Below are positions 1 through 10,566 of a DNA stretch of 38,500 bases, piece by piece. Under the pieces are notes generated by a model. That model had not been told where the DNA came from, made no database searches, and saw only the letters and a program-made list of their open reading frames with translations. This DNA comes from Mesostigma viride (lineage: Eukaryota; Streptophyta; Mesostigmatophyceae; Mesostigmatales; Mesostigmataceae), in contig RPFO01001189.1 of the NCBI GenBank assembly GCA_009746045.1, forward strand, positions 64,001 through 102,500, written 5' to 3'. Made by a program: the position numbers and the translations under genes. The first letter of the stretch is position 1. Every line of letters begins with the position of its first letter.

Positions 1-525
1 ACACTAGGTGATCCGCTATCACCAGGACACCTCCGTAACGACTTTTCTCAGTACTTGCTGCCATTACCCAAACGCGGGTGTAATGCAGCCGTTCCAATCG
101 CTTTGGTTCTGCTCATAGCACACTGCACAGTAGGTCTCTCTTTTAATGACTATCTCACGCCCACGCCCTGTTCATGTTGTGCCGTGTCTTTCACCTTTCG
201 CAGGTCCAATCTCACCACGCCACGGGGACCCACATAGAACCGACGACTGCTGATACAGTATCCGGAAGGGTCAGATGGAGCCCAGCCATGGATGAACTTG
301 CAAAATCCATGCAGCAGAGACTCCTGGTCGTCCTCATCCATGGCCGCGACGTATCCGGTCCCGAACGAAGCGCCGTCGAGCAGACCATGAGCCAAATAGG
401 GGGGAGTCCTCTGCGGGGGGGGGGTCAAGAATCAACCTAACATTCACGTCAAATTTTCTACAGCAGAGGATGCCACAGCAGCACTTAACAAGCACACGGA
501 AGCGGGGAAGCAATAGGCGTTCGTC
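1..525. other. Unassigned region upstream of the LINE ORF1
   Basis: No open frame here has recognisable protein features. The stretch lies just upstream of the LINE ORF1 and could be its 5' untranslated region. A short G run at about 411-423 interrupts one small plus-strand frame (174-440). The 5' end of the LINE is not marked by a target-site duplication that I could identify. Confidence 0.4.
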
Positions 526-1834
526 ATGGCGGCGGGCAAGGCACTCCGACTCCGTCGCTTCACGCCAGTAGACCTACCGGCGGCATACACCTCAACCTTA
601 AACAACGCTTCAGCGCTCTACCGGCACGAGCACATGCTTCGATTCGTCGTCGAGACGTGGGGGACAGCCTCCAACATTGTAATCATAGAAGATACCGACA
701 CACCCATGCAAAGGACTGAAGGCAACGACCGACGGGGCGTACAAACAGCGGTCATGGGCCATACCCCCCACTTCGACCCGGCCATGGGAGTCGAGGACAA
801 GGGGGCTGACCACATCATTGGCATGCCAGGCGGCTACTCAGGCAACGCCCCCCCGCTGCATCCCCGACATCATCACAGTACCTCAAAAGTACGCCAATGC
901 CAGGGGTATTAACTTCATCACCACTCAAGTGAATTACGATGATCCCGTCTGCGTCAGCTGCTTTGCCACGGGGGAACACATCAGCAAAGAATGCCCAGAG
1001 CGTTCTCGCGCGGCCATCGCCAAACAGAAGCGTTACCCACACGCCACCGGTACCGCCTCCTTAGGCGACAATCGCACCCCCGCCAACGACCGCGCCAAGA
1101 CCATCACGGCGTGGCTTCTCGCCGCCCTGGCCCCACGGAACGCTGTCGCTGCATTGGAGATTCCGTGCACCGCCCAGATTGGTTTGGAAATGACCATGCT
1201 GATTTCCTACCCGGCGGAGCAGGAGACCGTCCTGTGCCCTCTCAATGAGGCACAGGAACCATATCTTCCCAGGTGGTCACCCACGGGGGCTGTCGTCAGA
1301 CGCGGCCCCGTCATGCCGTTAGCCATGTTTGCGAACGCCACCACGAAGCTGCGAGACATGGGCATGAGCGAGATCGTGAGGGTAGACGGCACCACCACGT
1401 CCCTGCGTGCGCGGGCCATCGAGCCCACTGCTGCCATCAGATGGCACACCACCCAGATCATTATCCCCTGCACGACCACTCACAAGAAGGGTGACGCGCT
1501 GCCCCTTACCGGCTGCCGCTGGGCCCCGGTGAAACTGGCCAAAGCGCTGGCCGTGTCGGGCATCGGCATCGACCGGTTCAGGTCCCTGACCCGCCCCTCG
1601 CCGGGCGCGCCAACGCCTTCAGCCTCAGCCCCACCCACCAGCGACCACGCTCCCAGGGGCATGCGGGAAGCAGACCAGGACTCGGACAGCCTGCCAACAG
1701 ACCTCGACCTCACTGATGCGGAACTCGGCACCTCTGCGACGGTGGGCGCGGCATCAAAAGGCAAGCGCCCTCACCCCGACGCCAGCCAGGTACGCCTGCT
1801 CCCGCCCCTGTCCCCCCTCTTCCCTATATCATAG
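526..1834 (+). pseudogene. LINE ORF1, zinc-knuckle RNA-binding protein, frameshifted
   Basis: LINE ORF1 proteins bind the element RNA. The ATG at 526 opens a frame encoding about 108 residues up to a run of seven C at about 848-854. Sense then continues in the next frame, through residues such as RCIPDIITVP, to a TAG at 1832-1834. Dropping one C from that run would rejoin the two parts, so an indel in the C run is the likely break. A zinc knuckle CVSCFATGEHISKEC lies at 950-994; its spacing is CX2CX5HX4C, one residue longer between the second Cys and His than the classical form. The C-terminal part is Pro/Ser/Thr-rich and looks disordered. I see no clear RRM. ORF2 follows 2 bases downstream. 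Confidence 0.7.
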
Positions 1835-1836
1835 CC

Positions 1837-4800
1837 ATGAGCCAGCTCACACTAGTAACGTGGAATGTCGGGGGGCTGAACACATACGGAACAAACACAG
1901 CAGGGCGGGACAATGTATACCCCGCACCCCGAGTTAGCGAATGCGTTGCACAACTTGCTCGATCGTTACGTGGGCCCCTCGCATGAAATTTGGATAGGTC
2001 TGCAGGAACATAAAATCCAAGAAGCTGCCACACGCACAGCCCTTAGAGCTGCTGGAGCACTTGCACCTAGCACAGTTCACCGTTGGGCATGGGCACGCGG
2101 TACACAAGGGGGCACTGCCCTCATTCAATACCGTAAACCTCCCAATCCAACGCTGACATGCCAGGACTGGGCTATAGCTACCGACACAGCGGCGGCTAGA
2201 TGGCAGGGCCGTTGGACGCGGCAGTCTATTACATGGGCAGGAGATAAGGGGTACATTATTAGTGTACATGCCCCAACCGAGCCAACGGATCAAGCCTCAT
2301 TCTACCCTTCCCTTTTCAAAATGGCCGCTGACCTCATCTCACAGGGGTTCGAAAATGTGTTGACGGGCGATTTCAATATATATCTGGATGAACACCCCCC
2401 TATACGCACAGCGGCCTTCAGTAGACAGATCATGGACCTGAACTTACAGGATGCCATCCGCTCACGAGACCACGGGCCCACTTGGCTGGCCACACGTTTA
2501 AATGTACGCACTACTCGTCGCCTTGATAAAATCGACATCAGCCCCTGCATGGGCGGACCTGCTTTGCTACGCATCGGTCGACCGTTCTGTTAATTTTTCT
2601 GATCACTACCCACTCATCGTTACCCTTGCCCATCACACCAACTCCGCCCGGGGCCCCGGCATTCCCCGCTTACACAAGCACCTACTCGCGGACGTTGAGT
2701 ACTACTTTGAGATCATGACACGCTGGCAGTCGTGCAGAGCCAGCAAGGGTAGCTACACCGCCTGCTGCAGCTGGATGCAGGAGGGCCTAGCTAACATTCT
2801 AGAATTTTCCCAACTGTATTCACAAAATATCCGCCGCCAGAAAGGACAGGACTATCGGTACTACCAACGCATAGTGAATAAACTCCAAGCGCAGCCTACC
2901 CTGTATCACTCGGAACTAACAAAACTTCAAAGAGCTCAGACCGAGCTCGACAAACTACGTTTCGAGCGTCACACTTTAGCACTAGACTCAGAAAATCTGG
3001 GTGGCACCAGGTACGGAGAAAGAATGACCAAAGAGTTATTTGCTCTGATTCCTACCCCTAAAGCTCACTCCTCTCTCACGGAAATCCAAGACGAACACGG
3101 CAGCCATCGGGACATCACCTCCATACTACAGAGTGGTCACCGTTACTACTCAGCTCTCTTTCTAAACGAATCCCATCCTGACTCATCTGCCGCCATGCAA
3201 AAAATCCTACATGCCATTCCCCGTCGCCGTACAACAGCTCAACAGCCGTAACTCGATCAAGTCCCCTCCATGGAAGAGGCCACCACAGCTATGGAACACA
3301 TCAAACCGGTAGCGCCCCCGGGGTCGACGGTCTGCCTATTGAATTCTGGAAAACGTTCTGGTCCCTTCTACACATAGATTTTTACAAATGTATTCTTGAA
3401 ATTTGGCGGCACGGTAAGGTGAGCGGCAGATGGGCTGAATCCGCGCTTATCTTACTGTACAAAAAAGGAGACAAGACTCTATGGAAAAACTACCGCCCAG
3501 TCCGTCTCCTTACGGTATTGTACAAAATCATCAGTAAAATAATCCAACGTCGCTTATACACCGTCCTAGAGTTCCTCATTGGTCCGGAGCAAGTGGGCTT
3601 TAGGGCCAATCTCCACATCAACGACAGCATTACCCTCGTCATGGACATTGTGGAAAAAGCCTGGCGCGACGATATAGAGGGTTTCATATTGTTCTGGGAT
3701 TTTGAAAAAGCCTTTGACCGTATGTGCTGGGAATACCTAGAACACATTCTAACCGCACTAGGATTCGGCCCACAACTCACGACCGTCATTATGGGTGTGA
3801 TCAAATCCCTGGCTTGGTATTTACTAATAGATGGACACAAGTCAGCGACCGGCGCTAGCTCACGATCGCTACCACAAGGAGATCGCATGTCCCCTGTTCT
3901 ATTTCTCCTGGCCCACGCAGGACTCCACTGGCTACACCAGAACGATCCTCGCATTCGGGGCCTCCCGACGGGTAACGGCAAAGGTATATTCCAAACGGCC
4001 CATGTGGATGACACAACAAATGTTTGTATCTCTCTGCCCGAAGTGCATGCTGTCATGGATAATATCACTACCTATTCTGTTGCCACACAACAACGATGCA
4101 ACGTGCTCAAGTCCACGGGACTGCATATCGGCTAAACCAACACCCTACGCTACGCCCTCCCCAACCTGGCTGTGACCTGGGTCAAGCCGGGGGATCACCA
4201 CCTTTTGCACAATTGTCCCGTCGACTGCACGCCCGAGGGACGCTTGGCTGAACAACGTCCTTTCATGTATGATGAAACCAACCACGTGGGCAAGCTTGCA
4301 GGCGTTCTCCTTACCGCGGGGCGCTGGGGGGCCGTCCACCGCATGAGCCTACGCGGGCGAACCCTGGTCGTCAACCAACTGTTGTTCTCTAAGGTCTTGT
4401 GTTATTGCCAAGCACACCCACCCAATGATGCCACCACACAGCTCATCCAACGCCTTGGCGGCAATTTTGTCTGGAAACGGAAAGGCTTAATCTCCCACAC
4501 GGTCCACGGATGGATCAACAGAGAGATGTCCTTCATGTCATGGGTGCACGGGGGCCTCGGGCTCCACAACATACAATGGCGTCTGTGGTCGCTGTATGCT
4601 AAACAAGCGATATCCGTTTTTATGGGAGTTAACACACACCCTGGCTGCATGCTTGCACGTGAAACGCTAGCCTCTCTTTCCACCCACGCCAGTGGCACCT
4701 CGTGGCAACTGGGGGCGGGCATACTGGGCAGCACCCTTATTTCGTACAAAGGACTCCCATGGCACTGGCAGCGCATATGGACAGGTTACAATAAGCTCAA

Positions 4801-5104
4801 GCCGGGTCGCCTAGTCTTTCCTACTACTCGAGAGGAGGTGGCACGGCAGCCACTCTTTTTTAATGACTTAATCACAGACGCTACTAACAAGCCCCTCGGC
4901 GCTCTCCACGGACACAACCCGTATGATGGCTTTCTGCGCGCGTCACCGCCGATTGTCAGGGTGCCGGACCTCTACCTGGGGCACGGCGCTACGTATCGAC
5001 GGCTCAGCTACGACGAGGTCAGCACTTGGGTCTCCCACATGCCCTCCCTGCAAGCGTGGCAAACTCTTATAAGTGCGCGATACCAGCTGCGTGGCATGCA
5101 GTGA
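1837..5104 (+). pseudogene. LINE ORF2: endonuclease and reverse transcriptase, several frame breaks
   Basis: This encodes the target-nicking and cDNA-synthesis protein of the LINE. Endonuclease motifs appear in order over three frames: TWNVGGLN (from about 1858), GLQEHKI (about 2000), GDFN (about 2368), RLDKIDI (about 2518) and SDHYPLI (about 2600). RT motifs follow from 3308: APGVDGLP, NYRPVRLL, QVGFRA, motif A FWDFEKAFDR, motif B SLPQGDRMSP, and motif C HVDD in place of the usual YADD or FADD. The downstream part (about 4300-4600) has the L1-like GRTLVVNQLL, FVWK and GGLGLHNI blocks. One frame runs from 3308 to the TGA at 5102-5104 with a single TAA at 4133-4135. Frame changes near 1910, 2540 and 3305 and two TAA codons make it non-functional as read. 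Confidence 0.85.
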
Positions 5105-6296
5105 TGACTGCCCCACGCACGCCAATTATAACCGGCGACTGGGTTAGCTTCTACGCCGACGGAGTCACGCCTGCGTGCGAGGGTTTAGTCGTGACGGTTC
5201 TGCCACATGAGGGGCTCCAACTACAACTGCGTCACATAATGTGAGGTTCGGGTCGCGCCGCGTCGGTGCGGGGCGCGCGCAAGTCTACCAGTGGGTTGCA
5301 ACGGGACAAGGGGACCCTGCCATAGTCCTGAGGAGGTGTCTTAACGTAGGGTTGGCCAGTCCTAAGCCCGCCGGCAGGCCCCCCGCCCTCTTCGGTATTC
5401 ACCTGGTCTGTGCGGGCAAGATGGCCGGCAAATTAAGAGGAGGAGGCGGGGTCGGATGGAATGGGTGACAAGAGGGAGCTCGCAGTGGAGCTCGGCCTGA
5501 ACCCGTGCGGCGCTCTCATGGTAGCCGACGCGGAGGATGTGACACAAGTACTTACTTACGCTACACGTATGGCACTATACATGAATCGAGAGCTCTGGTT
5601 TCGACCATACACGTGACGATATCACTTGGAGACCAACCGTGCAGGCCAGAAACCGGGAGAATCCGGACCATGGTAGCTCGAGGCTGTCTTTGTCTTTTCC
5701 GCATTTTCGAGTCGTTCAGGATGATTAATATGAATGGAGATGGAAAAGTGTGGACTTGTGCATTGAAATCATGGCTGGCTTACGCGTAGAGCGACTAGAT
5801 GACCTGTACGGTGGGGCCAGAAACAGCTTGCTTGATCAGTGTGTGTGTTTCGAGCCTATATATTGAACAAACTCTTGGCTGGATGGATGTGAAGAAGCCT
5901 ATCCTACTCTGAAATTGCCATAATATCAAAAGTTATCTGCATATCCCAAATATACCTTAGTTTAATAACAAAATAATCACAAAATATGAGCCATATCGTT
6001 CAACTTGCTGCCAGCAACATAATAATGCCGCCTCCTCATGGGTCTTTTACTACTCCTTTTGCAATGGCCGAAAACTTCGCTCATCGGTGCCACGTGGACG
6101 TGGCTGGGCTGTCTGTGCATAGGCTTGAAGATGGCAGCCGGGCAAATGGCCCCCCTCCAAGTATCAAACCTGGCTGGCCCCTGAGCGATGTGGGGCCAGA
6201 ACGGAGATTGCAGCCGCAGCAGATGTCAGGAACACCTGGTTTCAGACCAAATCTAGTACCTGTCGGTATAGTCGTATATATGTAGGGGCTAAGACC
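5105..6296. other. Unassigned region, possibly the LINE 3' end
   Basis: Frames at about 5104-5244 read WVSFYADGVTPACEG, weakly reminiscent of the start of an RNase H domain found after RT in some LINEs, but the match is too short to call. The stretch from 5700 to 6000 becomes AT-richer and has no open frame of interest. I see no convincing gene here. Confidence 0.3.
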
Positions 6297-6440
6297 TTCG
6301 CCGACCGGGACGCCAACGAGCGGCGCACCCGCACCATCATTATTCGTAATGTGGCGGCCCTCCCCCGGGAGATTGGGCTGAGCCTCCACCTCAAGGTTGA
6401 CAGAGAAGGAACTCATGTAGGGGGCTGGGCGAAAAAAAAT
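6297..6440 (+). pseudogene. Short coding-like remnant, possibly LINE ORF1 RRM-like
   Basis: A plus-strand frame reads ADRDANERRTRTIIIRNVA and continues to GGWA for about 48 codons before stops appear. A basic stretch followed by TIIIRNV resembles the first strand of the RRM found in many LINE ORF1 proteins. Upstream it is closed by a TAG at about 6282-6284 and downstream by several stops, so it is at most a fragment. The assignment is a weak inference. Confidence 0.25.
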
Positions 6441-6908
6441 TGCCCATTGGGGCCCACCAAGTAGAGGCCTATGCAATCCGCACAACCATAGAAGGAATGG
6501 GAATACCTTGCCTACGAAGGTGACCATGGGACATGACAGCCACCATACTAGCCACCCTGACACTCTTTGCCGAAATTACCCGAAAGCATCGCCGGGACGG
6601 AGAGCGACGTCATCGTATTGTCTGCATGATGCAGCGGCCCGGGCAGAAGCAGCTGCCGCCGCAGCAGCTGCAGCAGGAGAGAACAAGAGTTGTAGTGTGC
6701 TGGCGATTAAGCTTGACCCAAGAAACTGCTACATTCATCGCCACCTCACCCCGATGCCTACCCAGGGTTCCCAGGTGTCCCCTCGGTGGCATTTACGCCC
6801 TGATCCCGCCAGGCCATCGGAAGGGCCACAGCCACGGGAGCTGCAGCGCTGGCCACAGGCGACGAGCGCCCCCGTGGCGTTAAGGCTGTTAAAACAGCGG
6901 TGGAAGGG
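6441..6908. other. Unassigned region
   Basis: The only structure is a short GCA/GCC-rich patch (about 6640-6680) encoding Ala runs in one frame. No gene is supported on either strand. Confidence 0.4.
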
Positions 6909-7769
6909 TCAATGAAAAAGGTCTGGGGGCACCCTGCGGTCCCTTGCTTCCAACTCCTCTGTCGCTTGCCTCAGCAGAGCTGCCAGCTGTTTATCCGTGA
7001 GAGCTGCCAGCTGTTCATCCGTGGGAACTGACAGTGAGCCCGCCTCCACGGGCAGCGGCTCAGGCGCTTGCGGAGGATTCGCCGCTAATGATGGCGCTGC
7101 CCGTGCCGGTGCTGGTGCCGGTGCCGGTGCCAGCGCTGGCGCTGGGGCTGGCGCTGGTGCTGGTGCTGGTGCTGGTGCTGGTGCTTGTGCTTGTGCTTGT
7201 GCTTGTGCTTGTGCTTGTGCTTGTGCTTGTGCTTGTGCTTGTGCTTGTGCTTGTGCTTGTGCTTGTGCTTGTGCTTGTGCTTGTGCTTGTGCTTGTGCTT
7301 GTGCTTGTGCTTGTGCTTGTGCTTGTGCTTGTGCTTGTGCTTGTGCTTGCGCTTGCGCTGGCGCTGGCGCTGGCGCTGGCGCTGGTGCTGCTAGGGCTGG
7401 TGTTGGTCTTGTCGCCAGCATCACGACTTGTGCCTCCGCTTTTCTTTCGTGTTGCTCCAGCTTTTTTTGCCCCGGCTTTTGCTCCTGTTGCTCCAACTTT
7501 TGTTGCTCCGTTCCTGCCGGTGCTGAGGGCACGCCGGCCGAGCGAGGACTTGGATCTGCCGACAAGGAAGGCCGCTCTGCCACCAACGGGCTGGCATCGT
7601 CCAACGATGCTGGCATCGCATCCGCCAGCAAAGGGCTTGGTTCCGCCAGCAAACAACGTGGTTCCGCCGACAAGGGCGATGATCTGCCGACACCCGCTTC
7701 GCTCTCCTGGGCACGTGCGCCCCCTCGGGGGTGTGCCTGCTGGTCCAGCACCCGCGGAGCCCGTTGCAT
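6909..7769 (-). CDS. Possible Ala/Gln-repeat protein over a hexanucleotide array
   Basis: A minus-strand frame runs 286 codons from an ATG at 7769 to the stop at 6909. It has an N-terminal part rich in Ser/Ala/Pro with repeated units like PSPLLAD, a Gln/Lys/Glu segment (about residues 85-110), then a long (Ala-Gln)n block flanked by (Ala-Pro)n, and a C-terminal helix-like part containing TDEQLAALTDKQLAALLRQA. The plus strand is also open over the array in all frames, as expected for a stop-free hexanucleotide repeat, so openness there is no evidence. The non-repetitive C-terminus is the only reason to suspect a gene. I recognise no family. Confidence 0.3.
   Translation of the reverse strand: MQRAPRVLDQQAHPRGGARAQESEAGVGRSSPLSAEPRCLLAEPSPLLADAMPASLDDASPLVAERPSLSADPSPRSAGVPSAPAGTEQQKLEQQEQKPGQKKLEQHERKAEAQVVMLATRPTPALAAPAPAPAPAPAQAQAQAQAQAQAQAQAQAQAQAQAQAQAQAQAQAQAQAQAQAQAQAQAQAQAQAQAQAPAPAPAPAPAPAPAPALAPAPAPAPARAAPSLAANPPQAPEPLPVEAGSLSVPTDEQLAALTDKQLAALLRQATEELEARDRRVPPDLFH
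7111..7395. repeat. Hexanucleotide array, core (GCTTGT)n
   Basis: A nearly perfect GCTTGT tandem of roughly 27 copies (about 7183-7345) is bordered on both sides by GCTGGT and GCTGGC variants. This graded pattern is typical of slippage expanding the centre while the edges drift. All frames across it are open, which produces long artefactual ORFs on both strands. Confidence 0.95.
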
Positions 7770-7834
7770 CAATGCGGGCCCTTCAGCTGCTCTCTTGCGT
7801 GGCGCCTGACGTTGTGCTGCGTGAGGGTCAGACG

Positions 7835-7908
7835 ATGCAGGGGAAAGGGGTGGGGGAAGGGGTGGGGAAAAGGAGTGGGAAAAGGGATGGGGAAAGGGGT
7901 GGGGGGGG
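7835..7908 (+). repeat. G-rich tract with repeated GGGG runs
   Basis: At least eight runs of three or more G are separated by short A/T-containing spacers (units like GGGGAAAGGGGT). The plus strand could in principle form G-quadruplexes. No function is shown. Confidence 0.7.
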
Positions 7909-9239
7909 CATAGAACAGAAATCTTCCGGGTGACTGGAGCTTAAACATGCAGGCTGCATCCGCCCACCATAACGCCAGTACACCATGCTGAGCTACCATA
8001 ACACCAGGCGCAAACATAACACTGCACAGCACTACGGTGTCACCCCGTCATAAGGCTGAGTTCTACGAGTAAAAGCGGTACAGTATCACCTCGCTTGCGT
8101 AGCAGCACAGCTGCCGCGGGTGGTTGGACTCCAAACATTGCAAGCTGCGACCGCTGAAACTAGGGGCTCTCATACTAGGCGCGGTAAACCCAGGCAGCTC
8201 GATAAGGCTGCTGATGATAAAATAGGGTGGTACTATCAGTCTACTAAAGATACATAGAAATTCGATACCAGGAGCTGCAATCCCAGAGCTGCATAGAACC
8301 ACCGAAACCAGCAGACGGGGCCCCGTAAAGTCGAGAACAACGAGGCTCGAGCTTCGATTCAAGTATGAGAGAATACACCTACCAGAGTATGAGGTCCAAC
8401 TTTAAGGGCCACCATGTCATCCCTGGTTGTATATTATTGTACTACCCACTGTAGTGCTATTTGTGAGGACTCAGGTGTTGTATTATTTACGAGGTCTGGC
8501 AATAAGGGCCACCGTGTCGGACGCCGCCGAATTTCCGGTTCTGTCTTGCTTATTGAACCCTTTGTGAACAGGTGAAGGACCAATAAGGGAAGGATGGCTA
8601 CCAAACGCCACAAGGTCAGGGAGCATGGCCGCAAAACAATAATTTTAACAGCGCTCTCGTGCCACGAAATCTTATCCTACCATGACGTGCCTCTATCTTA
8701 CTACCTTCTAGTACCATCTCAAGTATCACCGAGGACCACAGACTAAACTGCCAAAAGTATCAATTAAGGGCTCCCAGGCGACAAGGTACAGCGAAGGCCC
8801 GCCTTAAGATTCCCAACAAGAGAAGCCAGGCGAATTAAAAACCATAACACCAACGTACCCTACTAAAAGCCGTAAGACCGGCTGAGAGCTATTTGAGAGC
8901 TACCAGCTCTGATGCCTGCTGGTGCACCCTGCAATGCCAGCAGTTGACCGACAAGGGGCCTAATACCAGAAGCGACTGCATATGTTACCGTAAGCCACGA
9001 TGCAGTAGGCTAGGTCAGGGACTGAAGAAGATAGAGAAGTCTAAAAGCTGGAGCAATTGCAGAAGACAAAGGCTGCAGCTACAACAAGAGTTATCTGGAA
9101 CTAAGGAATCTAACCACTCATTGAACCTGTTTGTCCTCGCCAACGCACAATGCAGCGTTATTAGGAATCTATCTAGAGCTAACGCTGCACGCTCATTCAA
9201 CTATATGTCCTCCTCAATGCATGACGCGTTCACTCGTTT
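7909..9239. other. Unassigned region
   Basis: No convincing gene. The phrase AAGGGCCACC recurs (about 8405 and 8507) in similar surroundings, hinting at old short repeats. A plus-strand frame ending at 9243 lacks an ATG at its start and has no recognisable domain. Confidence 0.4.
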
Positions 9240-9551
9240 CTAAAGATGCGCGAAGTAACCTGAGCGGTGCCTAGAAATCCCCTCCCACGCACCTGACGAT
9301 GAGCGCAGGCGCTCGGTGATGGCCGCCAATGAGCTGGTGCTACCTGGCGGGATCGACATGGTGGAACCAACCGTGACCTTGTCCCCTGCAAGCCTTGGCT
9401 GACCTTCAGCCGCCGTCACCATCGCCCCGTTAGCGGCATGGTCACCACCTACGTGCATGTCAACATCGGTGGCGCCTGCGGCAGGTACATATGGCAGGTC
9501 CTCGTTGCGAACAACCATGAGGGACGCAGTGTCATCGTGGTTGCCAGGCAT
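9240..9551 (-). CDS. Small hypothetical ORF (103 aa)
   Basis: An ATG at 9551 opens a 103-codon minus-strand frame. The composition is mixed rather than low complexity, but I recognise no motif, signal peptide or membrane segment. It stands alone, with no paired signals, so it may be chance. Confidence 0.2.
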   Translation of the reverse strand: MPGNHDDTASLMVVRNEDLPYVPAAGATDVDMHVGGDHAANGAMVTAAEGQPRLAGDKVTVGSTMSIPPGSTSSLAAITERLRSSSGAWEGISRHRSGYFAHL

Positions 9552-10566
9552 GTCCGTGGCACCATCCCTACTGTGTAATCACCACGCGTGTGTAATAGTG
9601 CCTAGGTGCATGGCAAGAACAAATTCAATCAGCCATGATATTTTCTTTAAGTTCCCACTGTTTACAAAAAAACTGGCTCGGCGGGCGAACCTGGCCACTG
9701 CTGCGTGTTTGCCCTCGCACACACACACAAAGTAACTGTTTCCCGACGGTTTTTTTGCAGAATAAATTTCCTTACGAGAATGCCGATCGAACAAGCGAAA
9801 TCCGGTACAAAATGGCTTCGTAATTCCTGCACAGTAAATTTTCACGCCACCATAGCCTTCGCAATGAAATTTGCACTCAACATCTCCCGCGCGCACCCAA
9901 TTTCGTCAATTTCACCCCGGATTTGCCGCGGACGCTTTGGCGCGGCGTCGGATTGATGTGTGCGCGCGCCCCGCACCGACTGACGCCCGACGGGAAACGG
10001 CACGACGGACAGGCGTCGACCACGAGGACCCCTGCAAAAGACGGGAAAAGCACGAATAACGTACGGACATCCGCCACACGATGCCCGATGGTTTGTAATC
10101 TGGTTAGATATATTTGGAGATAGTTGGACATTGGAGCCTGATAATCGGGGTTTTCTGCTTACACACGCTGCTGTTTTCTGCATCTGTCACCTGTCACTCT
10201 CCGCTCCGTTGGTAACCGGCTGGTCGATACAGGGTGCCTCCTTACCCGACGATGTTCCTGTTGCTTAATTAAGCATACCCGGTTACCCGGAAAACCATGC
10301 CTGCGGTGGTTTGGCTTTTCAGAGGGGAACACAAAAACCCGTCTCCCCGGAGACGTGCGCTGTATTGTAGTCCGGCCACGGACGATGCGCTGGCGGGTCT
10401 CGGGAATGGCAGCGCATGTCCAGCAGCCTCGGCTCGATCGCCACGTGCATTTTCGGCCATTAGCCCCCCGTTGCACGTTTCACGCGCTCGTGCGCTGTCC
10501 GACTCGGGCCCCGAGCGGCTAAAAAAGAGCGTTGAACCGTGACGACGACCCCCTCGCCATAATCCG
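9552..10566. other. Region upstream of the first paralog gene
   Basis: No gene is supported. The sequence becomes GC- and CpG-rich from about 9890. A 14-base perfect palindrome TGCTTAATTAAGCA lies at 10262-10275. The start of the following gene is at 10567; I see no matching motif upstream of its paralog, so no shared promoter element can be named. Confidence 0.4.

Larger units (their letters stand above)
526..5104 (+). mobile_element. Decayed L1-type LINE (non-LTR retrotransposon)
   Basis: Two ORFs occur in the usual LINE order. ORF1 has a zinc knuckle. ORF2 combines an apurinic-like endonuclease, a reverse transcriptase and an L1-like region after the RT. ORF1 ends at 1834 and an ATG for ORF2 follows at 1837, a 2-base spacing. 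ORF2 is cut by frame changes near 1910, 2540 and 3305 and by in-frame TAA codons at 3249-3251 and 4133-4135, so this copy is dead as read. No clear 3' poly(A) tail or target duplication was found, so both ends are approximate. Class assignment rests on endonuclease and RT motifs; the exact clade (L1 or Tx1-like) is inference. Confidence 0.85.

Noticed and set aside
3249-4135. Reassigned TAA codons (a non-standard genetic code), because two in-frame TAA occur in LINE ORF2
   Set aside because: The same copy has frameshifts, so decay explains the stops. The better gene candidates end in TGA and have no internal TAA or TAG, which does not support reassignment.
8893-9243. Plus-strand frame of 116 codons
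   Set aside because: It has no ATG at its start, no domain and no supporting context.
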